Of a stretch of 64,000 nucleotides of DNA, positions 16,765 through 24,634 are shown in pieces (position 1 is the stretch's first letter; each line of letters starts with the position of its first letter). A program made the translations under genes and the position numbers. This DNA is from SFEL01 sp045603585 (lineage in GTDB: Bacteria > Bacillota > Clostridia > Christensenellales > CAG-138). The notes below the pieces were generated by a model. The model was not told the DNA's origin and ran no database searches. It worked only from the letters and a program-made list of their open reading frames with translations. Where the stretch lies: positions 1 to 64,000 of the forward strand of contig JAZUMK010000046.1 of NCBI GenBank assembly GCA_045603585.1. The letters are read 5' to 3'.

Positions 16765-16938
16765 TCATTTGCTCAATACCATCTTAAATTGTACGACGTT
16801 TATACACGTCTCTTTTTTGCATTTTGGGCAAAACAATGGGAACTTTACAAGTGTCGTATCCCAATACACCTTTGTTCTTGTTTTCCCTCCGCAGATCGGG
16901 CAATGTATCCACAGAGAGCCTTTTCGATTGTCATTCAT
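16765..16938 (-). CDS. Cys-rich KTR-domain protein
   Basis: A 57-aa gene found by eye. GGAGG lies 7 bases before ATG. The protein starts with SLWIHCPICGGKTRTKVYWDT and has two CxxC pairs (CPIC at 13-16, CPKC at 37-40), a zinc-ribbon pattern, then KETCINVVQFK. These short KTR-motif proteins are common cargo neighbours in Tn916/Tn1549 relatives; their function is unknown. Other fragments of the same gene lie nearby (16029-16085 and probably 17699-17718). Confidence 0.85.
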   Translation of the reverse strand: MNDNRKGSLWIHCPICGGKTRTKVYWDTTLVKFPLFCPKCKKETCINVVQFKMVLSK

Positions 16939-17086
16939 CTATAGTCCTCCGTATGTGGCATTGCTCTGCGTCCTGCGTCTGGCTTTTGCCTATGTATTCT
17001 TGTAAAGATGTTATAATCCAATTTAAATGTGCTCACGAATCACGATAAGGGCGGCTGATCTGGATACCAAAATGTAATAGCATCCG

Positions 17087-17587
17087 TCACTCGCTTATTA
17101 ATTCAAAAATGTCTCTACCATTTAGAATATAATACATTTGAACATTATTCCCACTCTGTAAAGATACGGTAGATATCGTTTTTTGTGCAAGAGTTAATGT
17201 GTATCCATTGTAAGGTGGTTTCAGATAATCAGCAGCAAGAATAGAAAAGGCGGGACGGTCATCACTAAATGCTCGTGTATGATTAAAGAGCGTCCGCCAA
17301 GCAGAGCGGATGATCGCATGGTTGTTGCAAGTTGAAATAAGAGTCTCTTCTTCAATATTAAACTGGTTTTCAGCATGGGGTACAGATAATACATAATCTA
17401 TATGAACTGTAGCAGGAAACCAATTCCTATGAGGAAAATAATACATTGCCAAGAGGAAACATCCAATAACGGCGGTAATTAAGAGGGTATATTTCTTTTG
17501 TGCCTTTGAAACGAGCAATAGAATAATAATCCCCATAGTCACAACCCAGAGAAATAAAATACATAATGCAATTGTTTTAGCGAGCAT
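17087..17587 (-). CDS. membrane protein with two N-terminal TM helices, unknown
   Basis: A 166-aa protein. Residues 5-28 and 35-50 are hydrophobic helices and the rest (about 55-166) is a soluble, probably external domain with HAENQFNIEEE and a C-terminal MYYILNGRDIFELISE. No family recognised. AGGGA precedes the ATG. The upstream leader resembles that of the 203-aa gene at 18168-18779, which hints at shared control or common origin. Confidence 0.6.
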   Translation of the reverse strand: MLAKTIALCILFLWVVTMGIIILLLVSKAQKKYTLLITAVIGCFLLAMYYFPHRNWFPATVHIDYVLSVPHAENQFNIEEETLISTCNNHAIIRSAWRTLFNHTRAFSDDRPAFSILAADYLKPPYNGYTLTLAQKTISTVSLQSGNNVQMYYILNGRDIFELISE

Positions 17588-17843
17588 AAGTGTTCCCTAC
17601 TTTCGTTCGGAGTATCATTTAAATGCATTGAATCTATCAATTATGCCTCTATTTATTCTCTTGAATCTGTGATAAACGATTGAGATATTGCATTTACAAA
17701 TACGACCTTAAATTGCACCCCTAAAAGAATCGCTTACATATGTCCACACATACAACATCTAATGAACTAATCTTATATCTGCTATGCATGTAGAATTAAG
17801 ATGTAATTTGCTATTATGCATATGAAATTGATAATTGGGAGAA
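17588..17843. other. spacer with a short KTR-like fragment
   Basis: A 256-base spacer. On the minus strand, 17699-17718 reads VQFKVV, as in the KTR protein C-terminus, with nothing else of that gene left. The right edge holds one arm (17828-17843) of an inverted repeat that frames the next gene. No complete gene is seen. Confidence 0.4.
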
Positions 17844-18140
17844 CTATGAGCCAAGGCGATCTGTTTGATTTATAACGCTTAATACAATAAACAGATACCG
17901 ATAAAGTAGGCAAAAAAAGATTATACTAGTGAGGGATACAATAACCCTATCTATATCATGTGTTACAAGATCAAGAAACCCATACATACCTCTGTAAGCG
18001 AAAGGCGTACATATGAATAACAAAGAGTTTAAGAGCAACGGCGAGTCCGTCAATACATCAGAATTACTTTTCTGATGTATGATTATAAAAGTACCTAATG
18101 CAAAAAAGAAATTTATACTAAGAACAATGACATAAAGCAT
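17844..18140 (-). CDS. small membrane protein, three TM helices, unknown
   Basis: A 98-aa hydrophobic protein with helices at about residues 2-22, 38-54 and 66-90. GGGAG lies 9 bases before the ATG. No family recognised. The gene is flanked by an inverted repeat, TTGATAATTGGGAGAA at 17828-17843 and TTCTCCCATTATCAA at 18148-18162, whose arms include the ribosome site. That could be the edge of a small invertible or inserted segment. Confidence 0.55.
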   Translation of the reverse strand: MLYVIVLSINFFFALGTFIIIHQKSNSDVLTDSPLLLNSLLFICTPFAYRGMYGFLDLVTHDIDRVIVSLTSIIFFCLLYRYLFIVLSVINQTDRLGS

Positions 18141-18167
18141 TTTGAAATTCTCCCATTATCAAAACCT

Positions 18168-18779
18168 TTACCAAATGCACAATTCCTCCGCCCATATCAT
18201 GAGTTTGTTTATGGCTGCCTCATCCTGTATGGTATAAACATTGCATGTGCAGTCAAGGCTTATGTCGCTTCTGTATTTGTAATAAAGAAAAACATTGCAT
18301 CTTGATTCAGCATCTATACCTATTCTTACCATAATCAGGCGCAGCTTATCATCCGGCACGTTTTGCTTTGCCTCTGTGCGTAGCTGTATTTTTACAGGTG
18401 CATTCTGATACTGTTCATCAAACAAAGCTTCGGCTTTTTTTTGATACTCCTTTTCGGTGGTCGCATCGGACTCAAGGGGATAGAGAATGGTATTGCAAAG
18501 TATAGACTCTACGGATGCTGCTATCTCCAGGTATTCGTTTGAATCTGTATGGGTTGAGTCAAAAGCCTTATCATTGTAGGCTATTTGAAACATATCGATG
18601 TATTCCGAAAGAACAAGTGTGTTTTCCCTGCTGGCGGCAAGCACTTCTATATACAAACCTCCGGCGTAGGGTTCATAGATTATTTCTCCGTCGTGATTGC
18701 TGTATAAGCAGCTATACATGCAAAACAACATTATAACGATGCCCAGGCATGTCATGATAATAGCTTTGTTGTCTTTCAT
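18168..18779 (-). CDS. secreted or membrane-anchored protein, unknown
   Basis: A 203-aa protein with one N-terminal hydrophobic helix (residues 6-26, ending MYSCLYS, a poor lipobox) and a mature domain of about 175 residues, mixed alpha/beta, with RLIMVRIGIDAESRC and a C-terminal AEELCIW. No family recognised. AGGGA precedes the ATG. It lies in the same minus-strand run as the other cargo lipoproteins. Confidence 0.6.
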   Translation of the reverse strand: MKDNKAIIMTCLGIVIMLFCMYSCLYSNHDGEIIYEPYAGGLYIEVLAASRENTLVLSEYIDMFQIAYNDKAFDSTHTDSNEYLEIAASVESILCNTILYPLESDATTEKEYQKKAEALFDEQYQNAPVKIQLRTEAKQNVPDDKLRLIMVRIGIDAESRCNVFLYYKYRSDISLDCTCNVYTIQDEAAINKLMIWAEELCIW

Positions 18780-18864
18780 AAGTAATCCCTGCTTTCATAT
18801 AAAGTATCACTCAAATTCCTGCAGCCCATTAATATTTAGCGAGATCTCATAAATAATCTTCTTT

Positions 18865-19584
18865 TTAGTCATGTGCTTTATTCCAAAGCACATGATATCC
18901 ATATTTTTCATTATATGGAAAGTTTAAGAATTGTTCTTTAGTTAATAGTGCTGTAAGCATCAAGTAGGGTTCCTCAACAAAATCAACATCATATCCTGCA
19001 GCTTCCAATCGTTGCTGCTCCTGTTGATAGACTTCGATAATGGTCTGTCTCGCTTCGGTTGTTCCCTCATATTTATCTAAAGCGTTATATAGTTCACCTA
19101 TTTTTTTGTATTCCTCCATAACAGATTCGCCTTTGTACAAGCGTGCCCATTCATTAAAATCAGGGTAATCATCTCGAAAATCAACTTGCCATAAATACCA
19201 ATCTTCGTTGTAGCTTGAAAAAACTTCGGAATTTTCAATATCGTAAGCGGTTGTTCCATCATATATAAATGCGCTTTTCAGTATTTCATACATTATAAAT
19301 TGTATGCTGAATAAATGGTTACTGTTATTCGATTCTTCTACTGCCCATTTTATCCCTTGACTGCAATATACAATACCCGGTGTAGGTATTTCTTCCGGGA
19401 AAGGACCGTTACCGTCATTGCCATTATAACTATCAATAATAATAGGTTCCTCTTTAAAAGGACTGTCGCTGTAATTATTATCATCAATAGTTGATGAGGT
19501 ATTGCATCCTACAAAGAATGCAAAAAACAAAGCTATAGCAAAGGCTATGATTATTGTTTTAAATATCAAGCAATTCGTAGACAC
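18865..19584 (-). CDS. lipoprotein of unknown function
   Basis: A 239-aa exported lipoprotein. GTG at 19584 is taken as start because GAGGAGG lies 5 bases upstream; an in-frame ATG 21 bases further up has no site. The lipobox is FFVGC near residue 27. The mature part opens with an Asn/Asp/Pro-rich linker and then a helical domain with a YQQEQQRLEAAGYDVDFVEEPY segment in its last third. No family recognised. Confidence 0.68.
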   Translation of the reverse strand: MSTNCLIFKTIIIAFAIALFFAFFVGCNTSSTIDDNNYSDSPFKEEPIIIDSYNGNDGNGPFPEEIPTPGIVYCSQGIKWAVEESNNSNHLFSIQFIMYEILKSAFIYDGTTAYDIENSEVFSSYNEDWYLWQVDFRDDYPDFNEWARLYKGESVMEEYKKIGELYNALDKYEGTTEARQTIIEVYQQEQQRLEAAGYDVDFVEEPYLMLTALLTKEQFLNFPYNEKYGYHVLWNKAHD

Positions 19585-19633
19585 GGCAACCTCCTCAAGG
19601 TACATACTGATATGTGCTAACTTACAGGTGAGG

Positions 19634-20230
19634 TTAGCAATTAGTATATATAAATTCCTCTATAAACTGTTGAAATTTTGCCCTATCATCGGTATGCATT
19701 TCGATACCTATATCTATTTCATTTATGATCATTGAGGCGGTGTATATATCGGTGAGGCTATTATCAGACTTGCTGCGGCGATGGTGACCAAGCACTACAG
19801 AAATACCATTGATGTAGGTTTCTCGTATTCGATTTAATGTGTAAACATAATCAATGGGCGAATAGCTTCTGTCAGACCATATGGTGTCTGAATGCATAGT
19901 AATATAGGTAGAATCATTACTGCCGTCTGTCTGGTGGATATTAACCCGCATATTTAGTATCTTATCGTTGTTATCGTAGTGAGCCTTATAGGATATACTC
20001 AGATCTTCTTCAGATAATAATGAGCACTGTTCCAAACGGAGGCCAGTTTGCTCTTTAAATATCGTTGCATCTATCTCTTTGGAATATGTTCCTTCTATGT
20101 ATGGTGGTGCAGGTTCCGCCATACTTTTTATGTTGTTATATTTAAGCTTAGGTTCAGATGTACATCCGCTCAACAAACTTACTGTGATGATAAGCAATGA
20201 TAAAGCTATAATGCTTATCCGTTTGCACAT
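19634..20230 (-). CDS. lipoprotein of unknown function
   Basis: A 198-aa exported lipoprotein with a standard signal peptide (MCKRISIIALSLLII) and lipobox LLSGC at about residue 23. The mature part has a DUF4367/GerMN-like feel: alternating beta strands ending with an IYTASMIINEIDIGIEM pair and a final helix. That resemblance is weak and no function is claimed. GAAAGGAG lies before the ATG. It follows the 604-aa lipoprotein gene in the same direction. Confidence 0.68.
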   Translation of the reverse strand: MCKRISIIALSLLIITVSLLSGCTSEPKLKYNNIKSMAEPAPPYIEGTYSKEIDATIFKEQTGLRLEQCSLLSEEDLSISYKAHYDNNDKILNMRVNIHQTDGSNDSTYITMHSDTIWSDRSYSPIDYVYTLNRIRETYINGISVVLGHHRRSKSDNSLTDIYTASMIINEIDIGIEMHTDDRAKFQQFIEEFIYTNC

Positions 20231-20295
20231 GGATTTACTCCTTTCGCATGTTATTTAACACACAGCTATGACGTTTGGTTAGTAACGCTCCTGCC

Positions 20296-22110
20296 CTACA
20301 AAAGCAGCTGTGTCTCAGGAAGGACGCTTTTTTCAATGGTAAATACGGGAGCACCATCCTCGATGCGGCAGCTTACCATGTGAAGAAGCTCCATATTGAG
20401 TTCCTCTTCGCTCAGCATGTTTGGCAAAATCCTCACTTTAACCTCTCCGGTTTCGTCTGCAAGAGTGGCCTTATAGGCAGTTCCTGCTACAAGGCCCTTA
20501 TCGGCAAGGCTGTAATATACATCTTTGCCTATGGGATGGATATCAACAAGCGTACCTGTTGTGAGAAATTTGCCTCCGTCGGAAGCCTGAGCGGTCATTT
20601 CTTGTATTGTACAGGCAGTATCAGTCCAGTCGTAGAAAGGGAAGTGTGAGGCGAAGGTTCGCATATCCCTTGAAAGGTACTTTTCGCTTTTGGTTATGGT
20701 AAAAGAGGTAAATATGTATTCGCCTATGGTTTCATTCCAAATATAATCGCTTTGACAGTATGCGTCATTGTTGTGATTCAGGAATGAAACTGTGTTGATA
20801 CCATCGTATTTCAGTCCGGGAAGTATCTCCTGCGCCATATTCTCCATAAGAGAAACGGAATCAGGATCACCCATTAGCTTTCCGGAGAGGGCATATACTG
20901 CGGGAACATCCGTTTCGCAGAAAGCCTGCAGTTGCTCCGTTGTCGCGGCGAAGGGCTGAATGGCAAGGTTGATGCTGAGATTTCTTTCGTCGCTTCCGTC
21001 GGACAGCTTACTCCCGGAATAACAATGCATATTAGCGAATCCTAATCCGATTTTGTCATTAACCATAGGGACGATTTCAGTAAAGAACATTACGTCAGGT
21101 TCGCCTGCAACCAAGCCTTGATAACTGTTGGCTCCAAATGCGTCTTTATCAGCCTTCCAGTTCCAATCGTAAACAGACATCATGTCATTGAGCTCATCTG
21201 CGGATACCGGATACTTATAAGCTGATGAGGCAGCGGCCGCTTCATAGGAAAGGGGATTGTCGAGATGTATCCCATCCGGAACGTACATTTCAAGCATGGG
21301 GTGCCATACGTATACTGCGGTACAATATACGTTGCCTTCTTTGCCGTTCCACTCTATGGAGTGTTCACCATTGGCTTCATATTCACTAAAATATGCCGTG
21401 CATTGGTGATGAAGCTTTTGCACCTCACCGTGAGCCTGAAAGAGTATTCCGGCAAGTTCCCATAACTGCGGCAATTCGTTTTGCTCAAAGCGCAAAATGT
21501 CCTCGGCGGTTTGCTCATTATACGCAAAGGTTATGCTGGCGGTCCTGTCGTCCGGAGGCATGTAATAGCGCATGTTTATGGAGGCGTTAACTAAGCCATC
21601 CTCGCTTGTTATGCTGTGTATGGCAAAGGGATCGGGCTGAAGATTTGCAGGCTGCGCATCATCGTTCTGAATGCTCCAGTTCAGGCCTGCCTTGTCCAGC
21701 GCCCATTGCAGCTCCACTATATCTTCAGGCGGAAATGTGTAATCGGATTTGGGTGCAAATGGGTCGTCAACAATAACGTTATTCTCGATCGTGTAGGGAC
21801 CGAACTTGTATTCCAATGCATCCATTCTGTCCCAGTTAGGGTTGGCGTCCAGGACTTGGGTCTCTTCGCCGCTCAATATATAGGAGTATTCCTCAGGCGT
21901 AAGCTGAAGCAAATATTCGTCATACACCATGACGAAGTTATTCGTGAGCATATCATTTGTCAGTTCCGGGCGCTCAAAAATACCAACTATGCCTTCAGAT
22001 TCCGGACTTACAAACTGTTCTTCGGGTTTTGTGCCGCAGGCAGAGCACAGAAAAGCGACACAAAGTATTATGGAGAGGACTTTTACGGTTATCCTAACGG
22101 TTATTTTCAT
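20296..22110 (-). CDS. large lipoprotein with two related repeats and C-terminal beta domain
   Basis: A 604-aa exported lipoprotein. ATG at 22110 has GAGGAG 11 bases upstream; the lipobox is LCSAC near residue 20. Two segments of about 150 residues look like diverged repeats. The first has KAGLNWS, ELPQLWELAG and VYVWHPMLEMY; the second has VYDWNWK, DVPAVYALSG and DYIWNETIGEY. The last 90 residues are beta-rich (GTLVDIHPIGKDVYYSL), perhaps OB-like. It overlaps the 73-aa membrane gene by 17 bases and ends a transcript headed by an ECF sigma/anti-sigma pair at 24.3 kb, so it is probably an output or sensor part of that system. Confidence 0.72.
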   Translation of the reverse strand: MKITVRITVKVLSIILCVAFLCSACGTKPEEQFVSPESEGIVGIFERPELTNDMLTNNFVMVYDEYLLQLTPEEYSYILSGEETQVLDANPNWDRMDALEYKFGPYTIENNVIVDDPFAPKSDYTFPPEDIVELQWALDKAGLNWSIQNDDAQPANLQPDPFAIHSITSEDGLVNASINMRYYMPPDDRTASITFAYNEQTAEDILRFEQNELPQLWELAGILFQAHGEVQKLHHQCTAYFSEYEANGEHSIEWNGKEGNVYCTAVYVWHPMLEMYVPDGIHLDNPLSYEAAAASSAYKYPVSADELNDMMSVYDWNWKADKDAFGANSYQGLVAGEPDVMFFTEIVPMVNDKIGLGFANMHCYSGSKLSDGSDERNLSINLAIQPFAATTEQLQAFCETDVPAVYALSGKLMGDPDSVSLMENMAQEILPGLKYDGINTVSFLNHNNDAYCQSDYIWNETIGEYIFTSFTITKSEKYLSRDMRTFASHFPFYDWTDTACTIQEMTAQASDGGKFLTTGTLVDIHPIGKDVYYSLADKGLVAGTAYKATLADETGEVKVRILPNMLSEEELNMELLHMVSCRIEDGAPVFTIEKSVLPETQLLL

Positions 22111-22315
22111 TGGCGTTCTTCTCCTCTCGTAATTTGCGTAAGCAGCATATACAAGCAATAATAGACAGGCAGCTCATTGTCATGGATAAACTCCTATACT
22201 TGAGATAAAACTCCGCAGCGGTGTATTGGATATGATTAGACAGCAGCTCGGGAACGACCCAAAACATCAGCCCGATGATGCCGCAGGATAGAATTTGATA
22301 CAGATGCTTTTTCAT
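22094..22315 (-). CDS. small membrane protein, unknown
   Basis: A 73-aa protein. ATG at 22315 is chosen for the GAGGAG site 7 bases upstream. Two hydrophobic helices, about residues 5-20 and 38-57, followed by a charged LRKLREEKNANENNR tail. It overlaps both neighbours by a few bases (4 with the gene before, 17 with the one after), a clear sign of one operon. Confidence 0.65.
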   Translation of the reverse strand: MKKHLYQILSCGIIGLMFWVVPELLSNHIQYTAAEFYLKYRSLSMTMSCLSIIACICCLRKLREEKNANENNR

Positions 22316-22740
22316 GATGCACTCCTCTTGTTGATGAACCGATAGAGATAGTAAATGCATATCATTAACAAAGCACTGGTAAGGCTAAGGCCAATCATAG
22401 AAATATAGCCCGCAAATAGTGCCACAGCTCTTGAACCGAGGTTGATTACACATCCTACGATAAGCCCCGTAATCAAAGAACCCAGCAGCACACGGGAAAA
22501 CCTTGGCTTCTCAAATTGTGCGGGTGGCTCTTTGGCGAATCTTGTTGTATATAAAAGTGCGAAGGCAATAGATCTGGTGGCAAAAGAGATAGGTTCTACG
22601 GGTGGCATCTTGTAAAACAAGGTTATAACTAAATGCGCTGCATACATTATTAAAAAGATGAAAACCAAGGTGTCGATGAACAGCAGCAGGTATTTTGCAG
22701 CTTTTCCGATGTTGAGTTTTAAAATATGGCTGTAAAACAT
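22312..22740 (-). CDS. membrane protein with four TM helices, unknown
   Basis: A 142-aa integral membrane protein with helices at about residues 15-38, 50-65, 84-108 and 113-135. A positively charged FINKRSAS tail closes it. No family recognised. It sits in the middle of the sigma-factor operon, 12 bases after a 64-aa membrane gene and overlapping the next gene by 4 bases (ATGA type). Confidence 0.65.
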   Translation of the reverse strand: MFYSHILKLNIGKAAKYLLLFIDTLVFIFLIMYAAHLVITLFYKMPPVEPISFATRSIAFALLYTTRFAKEPPAQFEKPRFSRVLLGSLITGLIVGCVINLGSRAVALFAGYISMIGLSLTSALLMICIYYLYRFINKRSAS

Positions 22741-22752
22741 ATGGCCTCCTTT

Positions 22753-22947
22753 TTATATGTCATCTCTATGTCTACGCTTATGTTTTTTCCCTAGAAAGAG
22801 CCCAGGTATATTGTTTTCTTTGATATACCATCGGGTGATGCGCAGCAGGTGCACCAGCAATACAACGGCAAGAATATATATGGCGTACACAGCGAACTGC
22901 ATGCAGCTCATTAAAAGCAGCTTGAGCGTTAATATAATCCCGGACAT
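22753..22947 (-). CDS. small membrane protein with basic tail
   Basis: A 64-aa protein with a long hydrophobic stretch at residues 3-36 and a basic end, LGKKHKRRHRDDI. The start lies 3 bases after the anti-sigma gene stop, with AAAAGGAG inside the end of that gene. It could help the anti-sigma factor in the membrane; this is inference from position only. Confidence 0.65.
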   Translation of the reverse strand: MSGIILTLKLLLMSCMQFAVYAIYILAVVLLVHLLRITRWYIKENNIPGLFLGKKHKRRHRDDI

Positions 22948-22950
22948 ATT

Positions 22951-23802
22951 TTATGGCTCCTTTTCAAAGATGATATTGCTGTAATCGATACCGTCTGCCA
23001 CATATATCGTCAGGAAGGTATTGTTCCATTCGCCCACGGCACACAGCGTGCCGTCAATACTGTCCAGACTGCAATGCATAGGAGTGCCATCGGCCAAATA
23101 GCCGTCCCATTCCTTGCTGCCGGGAGCGTGTGCACCAAAACTTTTACTCCATATTTCCAGATCTTGTATAATAGTAATATAGCGTTCCTGTGAATCGTGG
23201 AATACTGCATAATGGGTAATGCCGGCATTACAGATCACCAATTGAAGATAATCCTGTGTCATGCCATCTGTATAATCCGGGCGATATATGATATGATCCG
23301 TAGCCGCTTGAAGCTCATCATAGGTTGAATAGAACGTTTCTGTATACGGAACGGCTGTCCGCAGTGGTGTGGTCACGGTTTTGCCAACTTCAGATAAGGG
23401 AGTTACAGTAAAACCACCACGGTGAAATTCCAATACAAAGTCATGAAGCTCACTTGCCATAGCCCTACCGTATGGAGTAAAGGTAAAGAATGATACCAGG
23501 GCCAGTATAATTGCAAGAGAGATTGCGAGTCTGGGATGAGCTTTAAAGAATGAACGGCCATCTGAACTGCTTTCGCTATGTGATGTGCTGGCTTTCTTTT
23601 GTACCACCAGACCATCAAAAGCTTTCCATGCGCTGTCGGGCAAGGTTGAGCGTCTTTTTGCGTTGAGTATTGTTTCTTCCAGCGTGGGAAAACCACCGCA
23701 TCCATCTATTGTGACCTGAGCTTGTGAATGGCTTATGGCAAAGCGCCCGTCCACAAGATTCGGATATTCAGCTATTAATTCTGCGAATTTGCGTTCGCGC
23801 AT
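22951..23802 (-). CDS. anti-sigma factor-like membrane protein with DUF4367-type outer domain
   Basis: A 283-aa protein with a single TM helix (about residues 90-108). The cytosolic N-terminus (RERKFAELIAEYPNL...) is of the type that binds ECF sigma factors. The outer part has the FYSTYDELQAATDHIIYRPDY-like start and DYLQLVICNAGITHY strands typical of DUF4367 or DUF4179 domains. AAAGGAG lies 7 bases before the ATG, and the gene follows the sigma gene by 21 bases. Together they form a sigma/anti-sigma module that probably senses an envelope signal. Confidence 0.75.
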   Translation of the reverse strand: MRERKFAELIAEYPNLVDGRFAISHSQAQVTIDGCGGFPTLEETILNAKRRSTLPDSAWKAFDGLVVQKKASTSHSESSSDGRSFFKAHPRLAISLAIILALVSFFTFTPYGRAMASELHDFVLEFHRGGFTVTPLSEVGKTVTTPLRTAVPYTETFYSTYDELQAATDHIIYRPDYTDGMTQDYLQLVICNAGITHYAVFHDSQERYITIIQDLEIWSKSFGAHAPGSKEWDGYLADGTPMHCSLDSIDGTLCAVGEWNNTFLTIYVADGIDYSNIIFEKEP

Positions 23803-23823
23803 TTTCGGACTCCTTTCTTACCA

Positions 23824-24345
23824 TTAACAATGAAACATAAGAATCATAAGCCAGAGATCTGGGCCGGATTTTAATAAAGAACCTCGCAGGCGTTTAAATT
23901 TCTGAGCAAGTGTGTTGGCGGGAATCCCCATTTTGCGTGCCACCTCCTGCAGCGGATACCCGTCCAGATACCTCATGCAGAAGGCCTCGGCAAGGTCGGG
24001 TGTATACTGGGCCAAGTGCTTATTTAAGCTCAGAAGGAAATTGACGGTAGCAATATCGCCAGAATTGTCGGATACGATACTCTCCAGCGCAGGATCTGCC
24101 GGATCAACAGCCACAATGCGGCGCGCCTTATTGGTATTGGTGTAAAACATATTGCGCAGGCATGTTTTGAAGAACGCCAAAGGATAGCGGACTTCCTCCG
24201 CGTTTTCTTGACGCCCTAAAACAATCACGCAAAGATCGCTTACAAGATCCTCTGCATCCTGCATACTGCCTGTCAGTTTTAACGCATACAGAATCAGCGC
24301 ATTATGATGTTTTGCAAAATGGTTTAGCAATTCTGTGTTATTCAC
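23824..24345 (-). CDS. ECF-type RNA polymerase sigma factor (ICE cargo)
   Basis: A 173-aa factor. Region 2 has LKLTGSMQDAEDLVSDLC and YPLAFFKTCLRNMFY; region 4 has DLAEAFCMRYLDGYPLQEVARKMGIPANTLAQ as HTH. The likely start is GTG at 24345; its ribosome site is weak, so the start is less sure than usual. It heads a run of at least six cotranscribed genes with small gaps or overlaps, down to the 604-aa lipoprotein. Confidence 0.85.
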   Translation of the reverse strand: MNNTELLNHFAKHHNALILYALKLTGSMQDAEDLVSDLCVIVLGRQENAEEVRYPLAFFKTCLRNMFYTNTNKARRIVAVDPADPALESIVSDNSGDIATVNFLLSLNKHLAQYTPDLAEAFCMRYLDGYPLQEVARKMGIPANTLAQKFKRLRGSLLKSGPDLWLMILMFHC

Positions 24346-24634
24346 ATTGGTACGCTTTCTTCGACAGGAAGAGCCTCTGCCGAACTTTTATTAAAAAGAT
24401 TCTACTCTATATTAGTGAGACGGATTAGATGGGTAAAATATGACAAGAGAAAAAATAAAATAAAGATTGTGTTGCGCTATATACAGTTTAACATGAATTT
24501 AACGCTGAAATTATTGCCAAACTGTAACCATTTCAGCTTTGCGGTATGGAAATGCCCCGTTCTTTTTTTAGGACGGGGCATCGTGTGTTTCTGTTATGCC
24601 GTCCGCCTTGCAAAGGCAAAGCACCTATTCTGAT
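24346..24634. other. spacer between two sigma-factor clusters with a hairpin
   Basis: A 289-base AT-rich spacer. ATGCCCCGTTC and GGACGGGGCAT (24552-24581) form an 11-bp arm pair with one G-T, 54 bases past the end of the large lipoprotein gene; it could terminate that transcript. The left half probably carries the promoter of the sigma gene at 24345. No gene seen. Confidence 0.5.

Noticed and set aside
16981..17046. Plus-strand IQFK-like reading considered as another KTR fragment
   Set aside because: Only four residues match and the orientation is opposite to the other copies; chance is likely.
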